Position numbers and translations under genes: made by a program. A DNA stretch of 64,000 nucleotides from Toxorhynchites rutilus septentrionalis. Its lineage: Eukaryota > Arthropoda > Insecta > Diptera > Culicidae. The DNA is taken from contig NC_073746.1 of NCBI RefSeq assembly GCF_029784135.1, positions 7,642,380 through 7,706,379 on the forward strand, written 5' to 3'. The notes under the pieces were generated by a model, which saw only the letters and a list, made by a program, of their open reading frames with translations, was not told where the DNA came from and searched no databases. Numbering within the stretch: position 1 is the stretch's first letter; each line of letters opens with the position of its first letter. Shown here piece after piece: positions 33,317 through 43,349 of the stretch.

Positions 33317-34269
33317 TCTATATAAATAAAAATGTAAGGCAAAATCTGTTGGTAAGCGAAAAACCCGAAGAAGGGATGGTCCGATTCTAGTCTCCTGTAT
33401 TTTTTTTGTATTCGTCTCTTCCCGTAGATCAGTATAGTGGAGAGAAAAATCGGAAAATTTTCGGAAAATCTTGAAGGAAGGTCGGAAAATTCGGAAAATT
33501 GAATTCTCACATATTCGAAAACTACATCATAATAAGCGATGTTAGTCCATTCGATGTTTGCGCTATCGAAATTGATCTTTGTTCGTAAGTGGATTTTCAG
33601 GCGATATAACGCATTTTCATATCTTATACCTATATAAATAAAAATGTAAGGCAAAAAATCTGTTGGTAAGCGCAAAATCCGAGGAAGGAATGCTTCAATT
33701 TGAGTCATCTATATTTTCGTAGATCAATATAGCGGAGAGAAAAATCGGAAAATTGAATTCCCATATGTTCTACAATTAGCTGAGCGTTGTTAGTCCATTT
33801 GATGTTGGCGCTAACGTAATTGATTTTGGTTCGAAAGTGGAAAAGGATTTTCAGACGGAATAACGCATTCCTATATCTTCTATCTATATAAACAAAAATA
33901 GATGACCAAATGTTGGTGTTGGTGTGCCCTAAACCCGAGGAAGGAATGGTCCGATTTGAGCTGTCTTTGTTTTGTAATATTCTCTGTATCAAACATGTAT
34001 TCCATGCAACGGAGAAACATGTTTTTTCCAAATGTTTAATGAATCTTGAACGAGAATTGTGTCTGAAAATAATTTTATATTATAAGGATGAATTTTTGCA
34101 GAAGTACTAGGCAATTTACAGTAAAAGGAAATTGTAAAAAGTCAAAGGGTAATCAATCAACGAAGAGTTCAGTGATTGGACTCACTAACGTTCACTTGAA
34201 AAGAAAACGTGGATGTATTCAAATCAAAAAATCTATTCTGGGCGGGACGAAGTTCGTCGGGTCAGCTAG
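33317..34269 (+). mobile_element. Helitron-like array: three 5' ends, one 3' end
   Basis: TCTATATAAATAAAAATG, a Helitron-type 5' terminus preceded by A, occurs at 33317. Variants recur near 33630 and at 33882, each followed by a related AACCCGAGGAAGGAATGGTCCGA-type block. The only 3' terminus is at 34269: a hairpin GACGAAGTTCGTC, then GGGTCAGCTAG, followed by T. This gives the 5' TC ... CTAG 3' between A and T that Helitrons show. No Rep/helicase frame, so non-autonomous. Confidence 0.75.
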
Positions 34270-34626
34270 TTAAATAAATAAAAAAAGGGGGAACGGGGTA
34301 ATTGCTTTAATGATATTTTGTGCACATTTTTGAACATCGTTATAAAAAAATCGAGTCGAGTTCTTCGTGTCCATGTTAGAATGTGATTCCGGATTCTACC
34401 TCATCCTACCCGTTTAAACTATATGAGTTTATATGAGAAACTGTTTTTCCAGAACCTCCATTTAATGTACCAAAAGACTGAAAATACAGATTTCTGAACA
34501 ATGAAAAAACTGAAATTCAAATGCAATTACTACAAACAATTACAGTCCTACGTCAAGCTCCCGTCCGTGCCCCTCGGTCCAGACCCATTTACTTTTTTTC
34601 TGCTTTTAGTAAAATGAATCAATACA
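34270..34626. other. Unassigned sequence
   Basis: 34486-34560 is a repeat shared with 18741-18830; otherwise nothing recognised. Confidence 0.45.
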
Positions 34627-35110
34627 TTATTCTAAGTATTGACCATCGCTAGCCACTACCTTTTCCCATCTTTTTGACAATTTACGGATTCCGTCGCGGA
34701 AGAAGCGTTCATCTTTTGAAGCCAAGAATGGATCCAGCCAATTTTCGATGCCCTATTCTGTATTAAGGGCGTATCCTATTCAAAGAGTTCTGCATTGATC
34801 GAAACAAACAGTAGCCGAAAGGGGCAAGGTCTGGGGTCTAAGGCGGGTGAACCAGTGTTTCCCATCCGCTATTTTTTAAATAGGTTTTAACTCGAACAGC
34901 AACACGAGACCGAGAGTTGTCATGAGGGAATATTATCGACGTTTTTCGGCAATAGCTCGCTGCAAACGAATCAAATGTTGCCAGTAGAAGTCTCCATTGA
35001 TCGTTCGATCAGGATTCAGCAACTCACACTGGATCACACCCTCTCGATCCCACTAAATGCAGAGCAATACGTTGGCACCGTGGATATTCGACTTGGCGTT
35101 GATGTTCTTG
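34627..35110 (-). pseudogene. Decayed mariner (DD34D-type) transposase fragment
   Basis: Minus-strand reading in shifting frames gives mariner motifs: NIHGANVLLCI, LLNPDRTINGDFYWQHLIRL, RAIAEKR and the C-terminus FFRDGIRKLSKRWEKVVAS...QYLE before TAA at 34627-34629. Several stops and shifts lie between them and the N-terminal third is missing. Clearly non-functional. Confidence 0.75.
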
Positions 35111-35885
35111 AATGGCCGGGCTTTACATACCGTTCTGAATCATATTTCGGACACTTAAGGCATTTGATGCAGAAAACAGATTTAAACTTCATGCACATGT
35201 ATTATTTGGCTGATATTTTCAATAAATTAGTTCAATATGCTTTAAAGCTTTCTACTAGGGAACCTATTTGATTGGAAGAATCAAAATTTTTTCGATATAT
35301 ACTGTTTTTGATTGAAGTGAATAATAAATTTATTCAAAAAAATCAAATTACGAACAGAGTGAATTGCAATTTCGGACACTCTGTTTGCAAAACGGTTTTC
35401 TTGTGATTTAAAGCTTAATTTATATTTCTATACAATCACTAATGCAATAAAATGTTGAAACATGCGAAAATAACAACAACTTGCCCTGTCTAAAAGTGTT
35501 CTGCAACCTTCCATGTACACACAAATGTTTAAAAAATTGTCTACAACCATTGATGGCTTGTAAACTTGTAATAGAACGATTACCACTTGTTTTTTTTTTA
35601 AATAACTTGAATTAGTTTTCAACAACCTCCTTTGAGATATTTGCAAGCATTTACCACTTCCTCTATTTTCCCCTAAAATGTTTGACGCTTACTAATGTTT
35701 CTATATGTTGAGACTTCATGGTTTAAAATACCGTAATGGCTATACTACCTGAATGATAATTATATATTTTAATTCAAGTTTTTTGTTGTTCAAAGTAATG
35801 AAATAATTCAAGGTTATTCACCAAAAAGTGAAGGAAAACCCGCTTGAATCTTGAGTGATCTTCACTTTTGTTACATAGTTTAATC
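35111..35885. other. Unassigned AT-rich sequence
   Basis: Nothing recognised. Confidence 0.5.
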
Positions 35886-35889
35886 TATT

Positions 35890-36240
35890 TGTCATTATAA
35901 TTTTGTACCTTTTCAAGTTCTTCAAGCTTATTTTTCTGCTTCATTCGCTCTTCTTGCTTTCTCAACTTAGCTAATGTTTGGATTTTTTCCGTTTCAACTC
36001 GGAATCCTTTCCTCAAGTTTTTGGCGTTTCGTCAATTCAATCAGCTTCTTCACAGGTTCTACTTCGTTATGCAACATATCGCAAGATTCGCTTGTGGCCA
36101 CTGCAGGAGTAACGTGAGGCTTGCTTTTACCGTAAGTTGATGAGTTACCAGGATAAATGGCAGCATAGGGAGGATTCAACGTTAGAAGTTCATCCAGTTA
36201 CACATTGTCCACTAATTATTCAACTTCCCCCATATCTATC
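35890..36240 (-). pseudogene. Coding-like fragment of unknown origin with stops and a frameshift
   Basis: The minus strand has a protein-like stretch containing NPPYAAIYPGNSSTYGKSKP and a downstream charged, helix-forming part (KLIELTKRQKLEER, then in another frame TLAKLRKQEERMKQKNKLEE). Two TAA codons upstream and one frameshift near 36000 break it. Composition and the coiled-coil tail look like a former exon or retrocopy of a host gene, but I do not recognise the family. Confidence 0.4.
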
Positions 36241-36364
36241 TGCTGGTCTGTAGTTGAAAAACATTCTCATAATACTCATATAAAATGATAGTTATACTAC
36301 AGAATCAATTGTGATATTAGTTTTATGGTCATATCATCAGGGCATTAATCAATTCAAGATGTTA

Positions 36365-37149
36365 TGTTGGGGAAAAAGTAATCCATTATTTTTGGGTGAA
36401 ATTCAAAACTATTTTTAATATGCTTCGGATTGTCTGATTTGGGTCAAATATACACCGTTTTGTTGGAAAATTTGTTGCCATTCTGAAGGTATGAAGGTTT
36501 CACAATCTTCTCTTGTTTTCAATTTCTTATCACTTTCTTATCAATTTTCCAATGCGATAAAAAGGTGATAATCGTTTGGTGCCAGGTCCGAACTATATGG
36601 TGGATGCATTAAAATATCCCGATCAAGCTCTCGGAATTGTGTGGCTTTGCGTTATCCTGGTGTAAGACAACATCTCTTCTGTTGGCCAATTCTGAACGTT
36701 TCTGATCAATCCCTTCAAACGACCCATTTGTTGACCGTAGAGATCATATTTTAGTGTATTGCACTGGAAAAAAAATAGAAAAAAAATTTGAAAAAATATT
36801 AAGAAAAAAGTTACAAAAAAAATATTTTAAAATAAATTAAATTGCACGTTTTTACTGTTGCAGTATCGGCTCCATAAACATAAATCACAATTTCAGCGGC
36901 CTGGCTTGCATTTTTGCATTTATAAAAAGTGTAAAATGTATCGAATTATCTCTTTGTTGACCACCATCGTTAACCCCCCTTTAACCCACAATTGAATGGA
37001 ACAAACAAAAAACAGCGAAAAAATTTTTTTAGTGTGAAATGCCACCTTTATAACGGGCCTAAAATTGAAATTGTATAATTGATATTACGCGAGATATCGA
37101 TCACTAAAGTCAGCAAACGAGAAAATAATGGATAACTTTTTCCCCAGCC
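36365..37149 (-). mobile_element. Internally deleted mariner element with TA duplication
   Basis: 785 bp. Ends TGTTGGGGAAAAAGTAATCC and, reverse complemented, GGCTGGGGAAAAAGTTATCC form ~28-bp inverted repeats, flanked by TA (36363-36364 and 37150-37151). The left part (minus strand) keeps transposase pieces: VVLHQDNAKPH, PPYSSDLAPNDYHLF and the C-terminus WQQIFQQNGVYL before TAA at 36415-36417. The N-terminal half has been replaced by non-coding DNA. Confidence 0.75.
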
Positions 37150-37151
37150 TA

Positions 37152-37330
37152 ATATTAATAAAAAATGTCCGAAAGATGATTCAGAACGGTACGATTTTTT
37201 ACATTTTGGATTGTCGTAGTGAATCCTTTTTTGTCCTCGGTAACGATTCGATGCAAGAAAGACTTCCTTTTGTCAAATTTGGAACATACAAAACCGCCGT
37301 TTGACAACTCTCGCTTTTAATACCTATGGA
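37152..37330 (-). pseudogene. Another mariner transposase scrap (first catalytic region)
   Basis: The minus strand reads KRKSFLHRIVTEDKKGFTTT, the region around the first catalytic Asp of mariner transposases, heavily mutated. It lies outside the TA-flanked element, so it belongs to a separate, older copy. Confidence 0.55.
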
Positions 37331-37884
37331 ATGTATCCTACAGTTTTGACTCGTTTAAAAATATCTTGTCAAATTACTCTCAATGTAATCTGTTTTGCTT
37401 TTTTAAGGAGCTACCTTCAGTTTTTCATTTTTTTTTCAGCTACCTCAGTTTTTAAAAGTGTCATTAAGAAGAAGTGCCACAGAGAGATATACTAATATGG
37501 CGCGAATAATTATTCTTGGATGTTGATAGAAACCAAAAAGAATCTCAAAATATGGTCTATATCGACAATAATCTAGACATGTTCAAAACATTGTAAGTAT
37601 TGCATTATTCTAACAAGGGGATTTACTTGTACACGAATTAAATTTTATATTTCAAAAAATAGTTTTCAAGATGGCTAAATACTTTGAGCAAAGATCATAA
37701 GTTTTTTAAATAGAAAATTATTTAGAGTTTGTGAAAGTCCACGGCTATGGAGCATTTCGATACACCAACTTACATGAAAATAGGAGTTGCCCAATGAGGT
37801 ACATATAGAGATGGAGCAGTAGGCGAAGTATATCTGTAATGGCAAGCAAAATATCGTGTCGTAATTATTTGCATTCAAATGGTA
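37331..37884. other. Unassigned sequence
   Basis: No supported gene. Confidence 0.5.
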
Positions 37885-37888
37885 TGTA

Positions 37889-38271
37889 AATAATGCCGTG
37901 ACTTAACTCGCGGTTTAAAAAAAACTTTTATTTAATTTCTAATTACCCTTTTTATTCGTTTATAACACTTTACATTCGGTTCATAAACCTTTATGCCCGT
38001 ATTCAACTCGGCTACGCTCAAGACTAAATTCTATAGTCGTATTACAAGGCTTAAATAGACTACATCTGCTGATCTCATTATTTCCGTCGGTGGTTCGAAC
38101 CTGATCGAACCTTTGTTCGCGTCGTTCGATTGATTTCCGCGGCGTCGGCAAATGTTGGTTTACACGCGCGGTGTAACTTTGACGCCTCTGTCTGTTGCTA
38201 TGGGTCTCGGCTGGGCTTTTGCTGACGTCTTGACTTCTGGGACGCCTTGGTCGGTCGGTTGTGGTGTAACG
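37889..38271 (-). repeat. 3' LTR of gypsy element B
   Basis: 383 bp, identical by eye to 59689-60071. On the minus strand it begins CGTTACACC and ends CGGCATTATT, with AATAAA in the downstream part. It contains the last ~112 nt of env. Confidence 0.95.
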
Positions 38272-39837
38272 CCTCCCCCCTTAGATTCTCGTCCGTCCTC
38301 GGACGATCTTTCGAAAAGGATGAGACTCGGTAATGGTCCAAATTCTCCTTTTCCAATGGTTTGTTTAAGTTCCGTGGTGGTTCCAACATGGCTTCGAATT
38401 TCCAGAGTTGCTCTTTCCTTCGCTTTGAATCTTCTGTCGATGATATAAATGGTAAAAGAACAGATAATGATTAGCATGAGGAGGACTCCTCCTCCGATGG
38501 TTGTTGTCCTTTTTGAACGATGCAGGTCTAACTTTATGTCCTGCAGACTGTTAAGGTTTTCCAATTTGAGGTGGTTGATTTCATTATTCTCCTCTGTATA
38601 GTTTAATTGTATCAACTTATTTCCGTATATTGGGAGAAGGTATTCTTCACTATTTCCAAAAGTTACTTGGTTATTGAAGGTGATGTTCATCACTTTGATT
38701 GTACAGTTGTTTGTTTCGATGATTGTCGGGGTGTTGATCAGTCTGGAATTGTTGCATGAATCAGAGATCAATACATTTTTGTTTGTGTCAACAAGTATGA
38801 CTCCTTTCTTAATTTCTTCGACACGGATGGGTTGTCTGACGGGTTTTATGATACATTTTGGTGTTTGGTGATTCAGAAGGTTATAGATGCAATCATCTTC
38901 GAGAAGGGTTGTAGCTTCGCAAATGTCGCAAAGTTCGCTTTGTCTGTAAATGATGTCTCCATGCTTTGCCACCAGTTTTACGTCTGTGCTGATTCGTGTA
39001 CTGTTTATGTTGAGCGTCTGAATGTTGATCAGGTCGAACTCGTTGTCCCCGAGGATGGGTATTTTCACCAGTATTATAATTTCACCTTGGCTTACAATAA
39101 CGCTTCCTGAGCTGTACTGGAATATTTGATCTAAATAGTCTAGCTTTAGCTTTTGAGCATTGAGTCTGTTGAAAATGTACTTCTTCTCTTCAAATGAAAA
39201 TAAATTTCTGTTTAAAATGTTGAGTTTAGCAAACTCGATTTGTTCTTCAATATTTCCGAGAATCTGAATTATAGAGTCAAGGTTTACAATCATGTTGATA
39301 TATTCCAAATCTGCTCTGGTTACCAAAGAATTGTTCCTCTGTTCCACAATCTGTTTATTGATCTTTTTGAGTACGTCTGTTATGTTATTAATTTTGTTTT
39401 GTATTTTTTCGTTAATGATTATTTGTCTTGATATAGATTTCGATAGTAAATTTTCCTGTTTCTCTAAAGTTCCCAAACTATGGTTTATAATTTCTAAATC
39501 GTCATTATCAGGGTTTCCTGCTATTAATTTTATTGCTGTTCCTAATGCGTTTACTAATGCTCTTTTACTTCTGTGGGAATACAAGCTCATCAATTTACCT
39601 TTTGAGTTTTGTATTTTGAAATCTAAAGTACTTCTTAAGTGGTCTATAACTTTAATATTTCCTGCGATTTTTTCAATGTAATTGATATTATGTTCGATAG
39701 AGTGGATATTAATCTTTTGGATAATTCTCTCGAATCCTATCCTAATCCTGACTTGTTTTAATTTTATGGCAATTATACCATTGTTGTGAGATAGATCTTT
39801 AAGTTTTGTGCAATTTATTATGACGATGCATGAAAAT
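38160..39837 (-). CDS. env: env of gypsy element B, main exon
   Basis: Envelope glycoprotein of the baculovirus F-protein-like family. The frame is open from just after the pol stop. A splice acceptor (CTCTCGTTGCAG) ends at 39838, so the coding exon starts at 39837. Features: a hydrophobic start, a furin-type site RSKR followed by a fusion-peptide-like stretch (about 39510-39575), a long helical region (QNKINNITDVLKKINKQI), several N-glycosylation sites, and a transmembrane segment (GGGVLLMLIIICSFTIYII, near 38450-38510) with a ~90-residue tail. The last ~112 nt lie in the 3' LTR and cross the polypurine tract. There is no in-frame ATG before the furin site; the start is probably in the leader exon at 59431-59450. 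No break is seen. Confidence 0.85.
38272..38283 (-). other. Polypurine tract of element B
   Basis: The minus strand reads AAGGGGGGAGG directly before the 3' LTR, the usual primer site for plus-strand DNA synthesis. It also encodes part of the env tail. Confidence 0.8.
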
Positions 39838-39869
39838 CTGCAACGAGAGTTAAATAATTGATTTATCGG

Positions 39870-42800
39870 TTATTTCTTTATTCTATTTTTGTGGATTTTA
39901 ATATTATTGACGTCTTCAAATGTTAGTTCGTTGTTGTGTTTAATCGTTGTTATTTTAAACGGATCTTTGTCCTTTGTTAAACGTTGAGAGTTTTTTATGT
40001 ATTTAATTTCGCCTGGTTGAAGATCTTCAGGTTTTTCGTTATTCATATTTTGTTGTTCGTATTTATCTTTTCGTCTATTTAGTTCGATTTTAACTGCAGA
40101 TTGCAGGTTTTTAGATTTTTCGGATATTTCTTCCATATTCGTAGATCCAGAGTTATTAAAAATCAAATTTCGCGGTTGGGTTTTTATTACTGAGTGGAAA
40201 CTATTATTGTAAATGTCGATGGCGATATTTACTTGCTCGTTTAATGTTAAATCTTTAAATTTTGCTTTGTTTGTGCGGAAGGTTTCAATTAAAGTGGAGT
40301 GGAAACGTTCCACGATACCATTTGAATTGGATCCACTTGCGAGGTGTATCTCTATATTGAGATCATTTAGGAATCCCATAAAGTCTATGGACCTGAAAGA
40401 TGGCTCTTGGTCACTCACTATAGTTTGAGGTCTTCCAAAATTTCGAATGTGTTCGGTTATTGCGGTTTTGATATCAACTATTGTTCTTGTGCTTAATGGA
40501 ATCGCGTTTGCAAATTTTGAAAATGAATCAACTATGGTGAGCCACTTTTGACCTTTTAGGAAGAAAATGTCAATGTGGACTCTGTCGAAAGGTTTCTGTC
40601 CAAATGTGCTTTTTCTAATTAGTTTGGGTGGATTTCTGTCATATTTGGCTTTTTTGCAAATATCACAGGAATCGACATAAATTTTGACCTTTCGATCGAG
40701 TTGCGGGAAAAAGTGTGTTTGTAGAATCTGGTTCCGGTTTTCTTTGATTCCTCTGTGTCCGTATTGGTGAATTCTTCTTATGATCTCGTCTTGCTCGACT
40801 TCCATTCTGATGTCCTCCAACATGGTCTCTGAAATAAATACTTTGTAAATAATATTTGAGGAAAAATGTTTTTTATACGTCTCCTGCACTAGTTGTGCTA
40901 ATGAGATAGGTACTTTTATACAACTCAAACCCTTCGGATTCAGGGTCCGTTTCAACGTTTCAACTATGTCTTCTTCGGTGTATGTTCTTTTTACTATTGT
41001 GTGTCTGTGATATTTTGGAAAAATTTGTTCGTAGGCTGCAAGTTCTACATTTCCTATTTTGAATATGACTTGTGTCCGAAAAACGTTGATAGGTTTCTCA
41101 GTATACCGAATAAAGTAGTCATCACTCGTATCCGCTGAGTGTACTGTCGTTCCGTCACTTTCGTCGTCTGAAGGTTCGTTTCCTCGCTCAGAAGGTTCAA
41201 CATTTAGGGAAAGCGATGATTGCGAGTGTGCGTTCAGGTGTTTTTCTATGTTTACGCGCGACAGCGCGTCGGCGACAACGTTTTGTTTTCCCGGTTTGTA
41301 GATTAGTTCGTAATCGAATTCCTCTAAAGCCAGCTTTCCTCTAATTATTCTGTGGTTAGCGTTCGTGAAAGAAAATGTTAGTGGTTGGTGGTCGGTGAAC
41401 ATTTTAAACTTTCTACCATAGAGGTATGGTCTGAAATGTTTCACTGCCCATACTATCGCGAGAAACTCCTTTTCGGTAGTGGAATATCGTTCTTCCGTTT
41501 TATTCAAAGTACGTGAGGCGTATGCGATGGGTCGGTCGTTACCTGCTGGCCCTTGTGACAACACTGCACCAATAGCGTGGTCACTCGCATCCGTTGTTAG
41601 TGAAAATTCTTTGCTAAAATCAGGGTAAATTAATACCGGGTCGATCGTCAGGAGTTGCTTACACTTTTCGAAGCATGTTACTACTTCTGGTGTAATTTCG
41701 AATTCAATATCCTTTCGGAGAAGTGCTGTTAACGGCTTTACAATTTTTGCGAAATCCTTAATAAATCGCCTGTAGTAGCCAAGCATTCCTAGGAATTGTC
41801 TCACTTCTTTTTCGCTTTTAGGTATTGGCCATTGCCTTATTGCATCAATTTTGTCGCTGTTTGGTCGTACTCCCTCTTCAGAGACTGTATGACCTAAAAA
41901 TTGCGTTTCTTTCCTAAAGAACTCGCATTTGTCCAGCTGAATTTTTAGTCTTGCTTCTTTCAATTTTGCGAAGACTTGCGACAAATTTTTCAAGTGCTCT
42001 TGAAGCGAGCTGGAGAAGATGATGATATCGTCCATATAGACGAAACAACATACTCCTACTAAATCTCTCAGAATGCAATCCATGACTCTTTGAAAAGTCG
42101 CTGGGGCATTCTTCAAGCCAAATGGCATACGAGTAAACTCATATTTGCCACCGTTTACGGAAAAAGCAGTTTTTTCTGTATCTTCCTCCGCTAATTGAAT
42201 TTGGTGGAAGCCAGAAACTAAATCGATTGTTGAAAAATATTTCGCCTTTCCTAATTTATCCAGAATATCCGTAATTTCTGGTATAGGGTATTTGTCATTA
42301 ATTGTTTTCTCGTTTAGTTTTCGGTAATCGATCACTAAACGGAATTTTTTTCGTCCAGATGCATCGGACTTTTTAGGAACCACCCACACAGGTGACGTGT
42401 AAGGCGAGATTGACTCTTTTATGATTCCGTCTTTCAGCATCTTTTTAACTTGCTCCTGCACCTCGCTTTCGTACACGTAGGGGTACTTATACGATTTGGA
42501 GTGTATCGGAATACTGTCCACGGTGCGTATTTTATGTTTAATTTTATGGGTGAATGATAACTTATCACTTTCCACATATAAAACGTCGTTGTATTTCCTG
42601 ATCAATTTCCTGAGGGTATATTTCTCCTCCTCATTCATATGATCGTCTCTTATGGTGTAATTTTCAGAGTCAACCTTTTTCGGTAGCTCTGTCAGCTCGA
42701 ATGGGTCAACCTCTGTATCCAAGTCATTGCAAAGCTTGATCTCGTTCGAATTGATTTCCATCGATTTTTTTGTATAATTTTGCACTGCTACAAAGGCTGT

Positions 42801-43349
42801 GTTATTAGCACTTCTGTAGAGGCCTGGCAAGATAGAAAATTTTCCGTGAGGCTTTTCTTCCTCTATAAGAAAATCTCCATTTTTCTTGGTTTTCAATTTT
42901 ATGAACTGATATTCTTGTTCATTTAAATTGATTTTATGTTTCTCGGGAAATCTCTTTTTCATTGCGAAAGTTTTTCTCCCGATCTTCAATGTATTTTTAC
43001 TGACGTCGATTTTAGCATTTAAATTTCTCAATGACTCGTATCCGATGAGTCCATCGAAAAATTTATGAAATTTGAAAATGAAAAATTTCAGTTTTTTATT
43101 TATAAGAAATGGGTCGAAGGAAGCGGATTTATCGATTGTAAAGGTTCCCTTAATGTTGGTTACTTTTGAAATCGGTTCTGTTTTGCAGTTTTCTATGTTT
43201 ACATGCTCGGGTGATATGTAATTTTTGTTCGCTCCTGTGTCGATCAAAAATTTCATCTCGCCTTTGGATGTTGCAATGGTGATGTAGGGAATAAAGTTAT
43301 TATCGTTCATTATTTTTCTTTTTGTAGCGCCTCGGCCACGTGAAAATTT
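39870..43349 (-). CDS. pol: pol polyprotein of gypsy element B (protease, RT, RNase H, integrase)
   Basis: The frame opens at the slippery site (43343-43349); the first ATG at 43308-43310 overlaps the gag stop as TAATG. Counting from that ATG: protease LIDTGANKNYIS (about residues 23-33); reverse transcriptase with LVIDYRKLN and FVYMDDIIIFS (about 424-434); RNase H TTDASDHAIGAVLSQ (about 570); integrase with an HHCC finger (HQYGHRG ... CDICKKAKY, about 847-890) and the catalytic D, D, E in HIDIFF, SDQEPSF and SNGIVERFHS (about 910-1000). All key residues are present and the frame has no break. It ends with TAA at 39870-39872; the env frame follows in the same reading frame. Confidence 0.94.
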   Translation of the reverse strand, partial: KFSRGRGATKRKIMNDNNFIPYITIATSKGEMKFLIDTGANKNYISPEHVNIENCKTEPISKVTNIKGTFTIDKSASFDPFLINKKLKFFIFKFHKFFDGLIGYESLRNLNAKIDVSKNTLKIGRKTFAMKKRFPEKHKINLNEQEYQFIKLKTKKNGDFLIEEEKPHGKFSILPGLYRSANNTAFVAVQNYTKKSMEINSNEIKLCNDLDTEVDPFELTELPKKVDSENYTIRDDHMNEEEKYTLRKLIRKYNDVLYVESDKLSFTHKIKHKIRTVDSIPIHSKSYKYPYVYESEVQEQVKKMLKDGIIKESISPYTSPVWVVPKKSDASGRKKFRLVIDYRKLNEKTINDKYPIPEITDILDKLGKAKYFSTIDLVSGFHQIQLAEEDTEKTAFSVNGGKYEFTRMPFGLKNAPATFQRVMDCILRDLVGVCCFVYMDDIIIFSSSLQEHLKNLSQVFAKLKEARLKIQLDKCEFFRKETQFLGHTVSEEGVRPNSDKIDAIRQWPIPKSEKEVRQFLGMLGYYRRFIKDFAKIVKPLTALLRKDIEFEITPEVVTCFEKCKQLLTIDPVLIYPDFSKEFSLTTDASDHAIGAVLSQGPAGNDRPIAYASRTLNKTEERYSTTEKEFLAIVWAVKHFRPYLYGRKFKMFTDHQPLTFSFTNANHRIIRGKLALEEFDYELIYKPGKQNVVADALSRVNIEKHLNAHSQSSLSLNVEPSERGNEPSDDESDGTTVHSADTSDDYFIRYTEKPINVFRTQVIFKIGNVELAAYEQIFPKYHRHTIVKRTYTEEDIVETLKRTLNPKGLSCIKVPISLAQLVQETYKKHFSSNIIYKVFISETMLEDIRMEVEQDEIIRRIHQYGHRGIKENRNQILQTHFFPQLDRKVKIYVDSCDICKKAKYDRNPPKLIRKSTFGQKPFDRVHIDIFFLKGQKWLTIVDSFSKFANAIPLSTRTIVDIKTAITEHIRNFGRPQTIVSDQEPSFRSIDFMGFLNDLNIEIHLASGSNSNGIVERFHSTLIETFRTNKAKFKDLTLNEQVNIAIDIYNNSFHSVIKTQPRNLIFNNSGSTNMEEISEKSKNLQSAVKIELNRRKDKYEQQNMNNEKPEDLQPGEIKYIKNSQRLTKDKDPFKITTIKHNNELTFEDVNNIKIHKNRIKK

